This document shows positions 63,228-64,000 of a DNA stretch of 64,000 nucleotides, in pieces. The stretch's first letter is position 1; the number at the start of each line of letters is the position of its first letter. Source of the DNA: ZAX-1 sp046533095 (GTDB lineage: Bacteria; Bacillota; Clostridia; Lachnospirales; Lachnospiraceae); assembly GCA_046533095.1 (NCBI GenBank), contig JAJQRA010000017.1, positions 62,001-126,000 on the forward strand, read 5' to 3'. Below the pieces are notes generated by a model that was not told the DNA's origin, ran no database searches, and saw nothing but the letters and a program-made list of their open reading frames with translations. The position numbers and the translations under genes were made by a program.

Positions 63228-64000
63228 ATGAAAAATTTTCAAAGCGAATTATTTCAATTAATAGGAGAATTTTTTCTGAAAGAGCCTGATAGGCAGGTAT
63301 ATAAAGGAAAAATCAAGTGGCTGCTAAAGCATAAGTCCGAGCCCCTATTTAATGGGAAAGTGCAGCCTAAAAAACAGCAGGAACCGTTGCATAAAACAAT
63401 CGAAGAATTGCTGATTTTCCTTTTGCAAACAGTGTTATCAGATACAGGCTGGGCGAGCTTTGTAATGGAGCAGGAGCAGGTTATACAGGATATTGGCGGT
63501 TTCCATCTTTCCTTTTGGGAATCTACTTATTATTCAGAAAAAAAGCTGTTGCTAGATCAGCATACGCTGAACGTACAAAAATTATATGGGAAATGGAATC
63601 TTGTTGTATCCCCTGCACGTCATGAGATTTGTGACCATATAGGGTTTGAATTTGCATTTGTGTCATTCCTGTTATGTGTGGGGACAAAAGAAAGTATAGA
63701 GGAATGTAAAGATTTTTTGCGACGGCATCTTTTCTTTTTGACCAAGCAGGTGAGTCAGAGCTTATCGCAATTAGAAATGGAACAGGGCACAACCTATGTA
63801 TATGCAACCATGCTAAAACATCTGCTTTGTTATTTAAGTATGGCAGGGTGTGATCAAAAGGACGAAGCTTTAAAAGCAGAGCCAGAACATAATCAAAATA
63901 GGGAAGAACCATCAAAACAAGCGCGTTTAAAGTCAATGCAAGATAAAAATGAAGAAGAAGCCAAAAAGATACTTTCGTATTTCTTTGAAACAGATGCAAA
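63228..64000 (+). CDS. TorD/DmsD-like molybdoenzyme chaperone (cut by right edge)
   Basis: The frame is open from ATG 63228 to the right edge (257 codons). Typical segments are FHLSFWESTYYSEKKLLLDQHTLNVQKLYGKWNL and ARHEICDHIGFEFAFVSFLLCVGTKESIEECKDFLRRHL, the helical TorD pattern; the same pattern occurs in the N-terminal domain of the preceding enzyme. It starts 17 bases after the molybdoenzyme stop. It should help fold or load cofactor into that enzyme (or a further subunit outside the window). The RBS is weak (AAGGG). Confidence 0.8.
   Translation, partial: MKNFQSELFQLIGEFFLKEPDRQVYKGKIKWLLKHKSEPLFNGKVQPKKQQEPLHKTIEELLIFLLQTVLSDTGWASFVMEQEQVIQDIGGFHLSFWESTYYSEKKLLLDQHTLNVQKLYGKWNLVVSPARHEICDHIGFEFAFVSFLLCVGTKESIEECKDFLRRHLFFLTKQVSQSLSQLEMEQGTTYVYATMLKHLLCYLSMAGCDQKDEALKAEPEHNQNREEPSKQARLKSMQDKNEEEAKKILSYFFETDA

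Noticed and set aside
63523..63999. 158-residue reverse-strand ORF at the right edge
   Set aside because: It lies opposite the TorD-like gene, which has a family pattern and operon context; the reverse frame has none.

Overview
The window reads as a chromosomal piece of an AT-rich, anaerobic, motile Bacillota (Clostridia or Negativicutes; I cannot decide which from sequence alone). The reasons are strong Shine-Dalgarno sites (AGGAGG type), TTGACA-N17-TATAAT type promoters, several oxygen-sensitive enzyme families (radical SAM, nitrogenase-like, molybdopterin), a flagellin lysine methylase, and a 7TM-type sensor kinase followed by an HD-GYP regulator.

Positions 1-31600 form a surface-glycan island, most likely for flagellin modification. 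The plus-strand block (1-14109) holds CgeB-like glycosyltransferase copies, two radical SAM/SPASM proteins, three methyltransferases, a split transketolase, a heptose-activation set (an HldE-like fusion with reversed domain order, GmhA, GmhB, two SDR enzymes) and a GT2 glycosyltransferase. After one reverse-strand methyltransferase and a repeat-containing promoter region come fliB, a DUF268 protein, an FkbM methyltransferase, a StrF-like glycosyltransferase and GDP-fucose synthesis (gmd, fcl). A decayed Uma2 gene follows. Then comes a minus-strand operon of four glycan genes (23156-27207), IS630-type remnants, and a minus-strand EamA/AIM24/CgeB group. A plausible flow is: transketolase makes sedoheptulose 7-P, GmhA/GmhB/HldE activate a heptose, Gmd/Fcl supply GDP-fucose, and glycosyltransferases and methyltransferases build a decorated glycan.

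Positions 31700-39260 hold housekeeping or accessory genes: an iron-type alcohol dehydrogenase, a small transaldolase, a hybrid histidine kinase overlapping an HD-GYP response regulator, and tRNA-Gly(GCC).

Positions 39400-64000 are the most unusual part. Two complete nitrogenase-like sets (H, D and K homologues) sit with two complete polar-amino-acid-type ABC importers, two MATE transporters, a HisC-like PLP enzyme, a DmsA-like molybdoenzyme fused to an N-terminal TorD-type chaperone domain, and a second free-standing TorD-type chaperone cut by the right edge. No nifB, nifE, nifN or nifV homologue is present. Component-1 proteins keep the P-cluster-type cysteines and the cofactor cysteine but lack the NifD His442 equivalent, so this is not conventional nitrogen fixation. 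At least four promoters here carry the same ACATAT/ATATGT inverted-repeat element just downstream of, or next to, the promoter, which argues that both nitrogenase-like sets, both importers and the molybdoenzyme operon are one regulon. My working hypothesis is scavenging of an organic sulfur (or similarly hard-to-reduce) small molecule: import, sulfoxide-type reduction by the DmsA-like enzyme, and reductive bond cleavage by the nitrogenase-like enzymes, by analogy with methylthio-alkane reductase. The substrate is unknown.

Short tandem duplications are unusually common throughout (coding and intergenic) and are listed separately.
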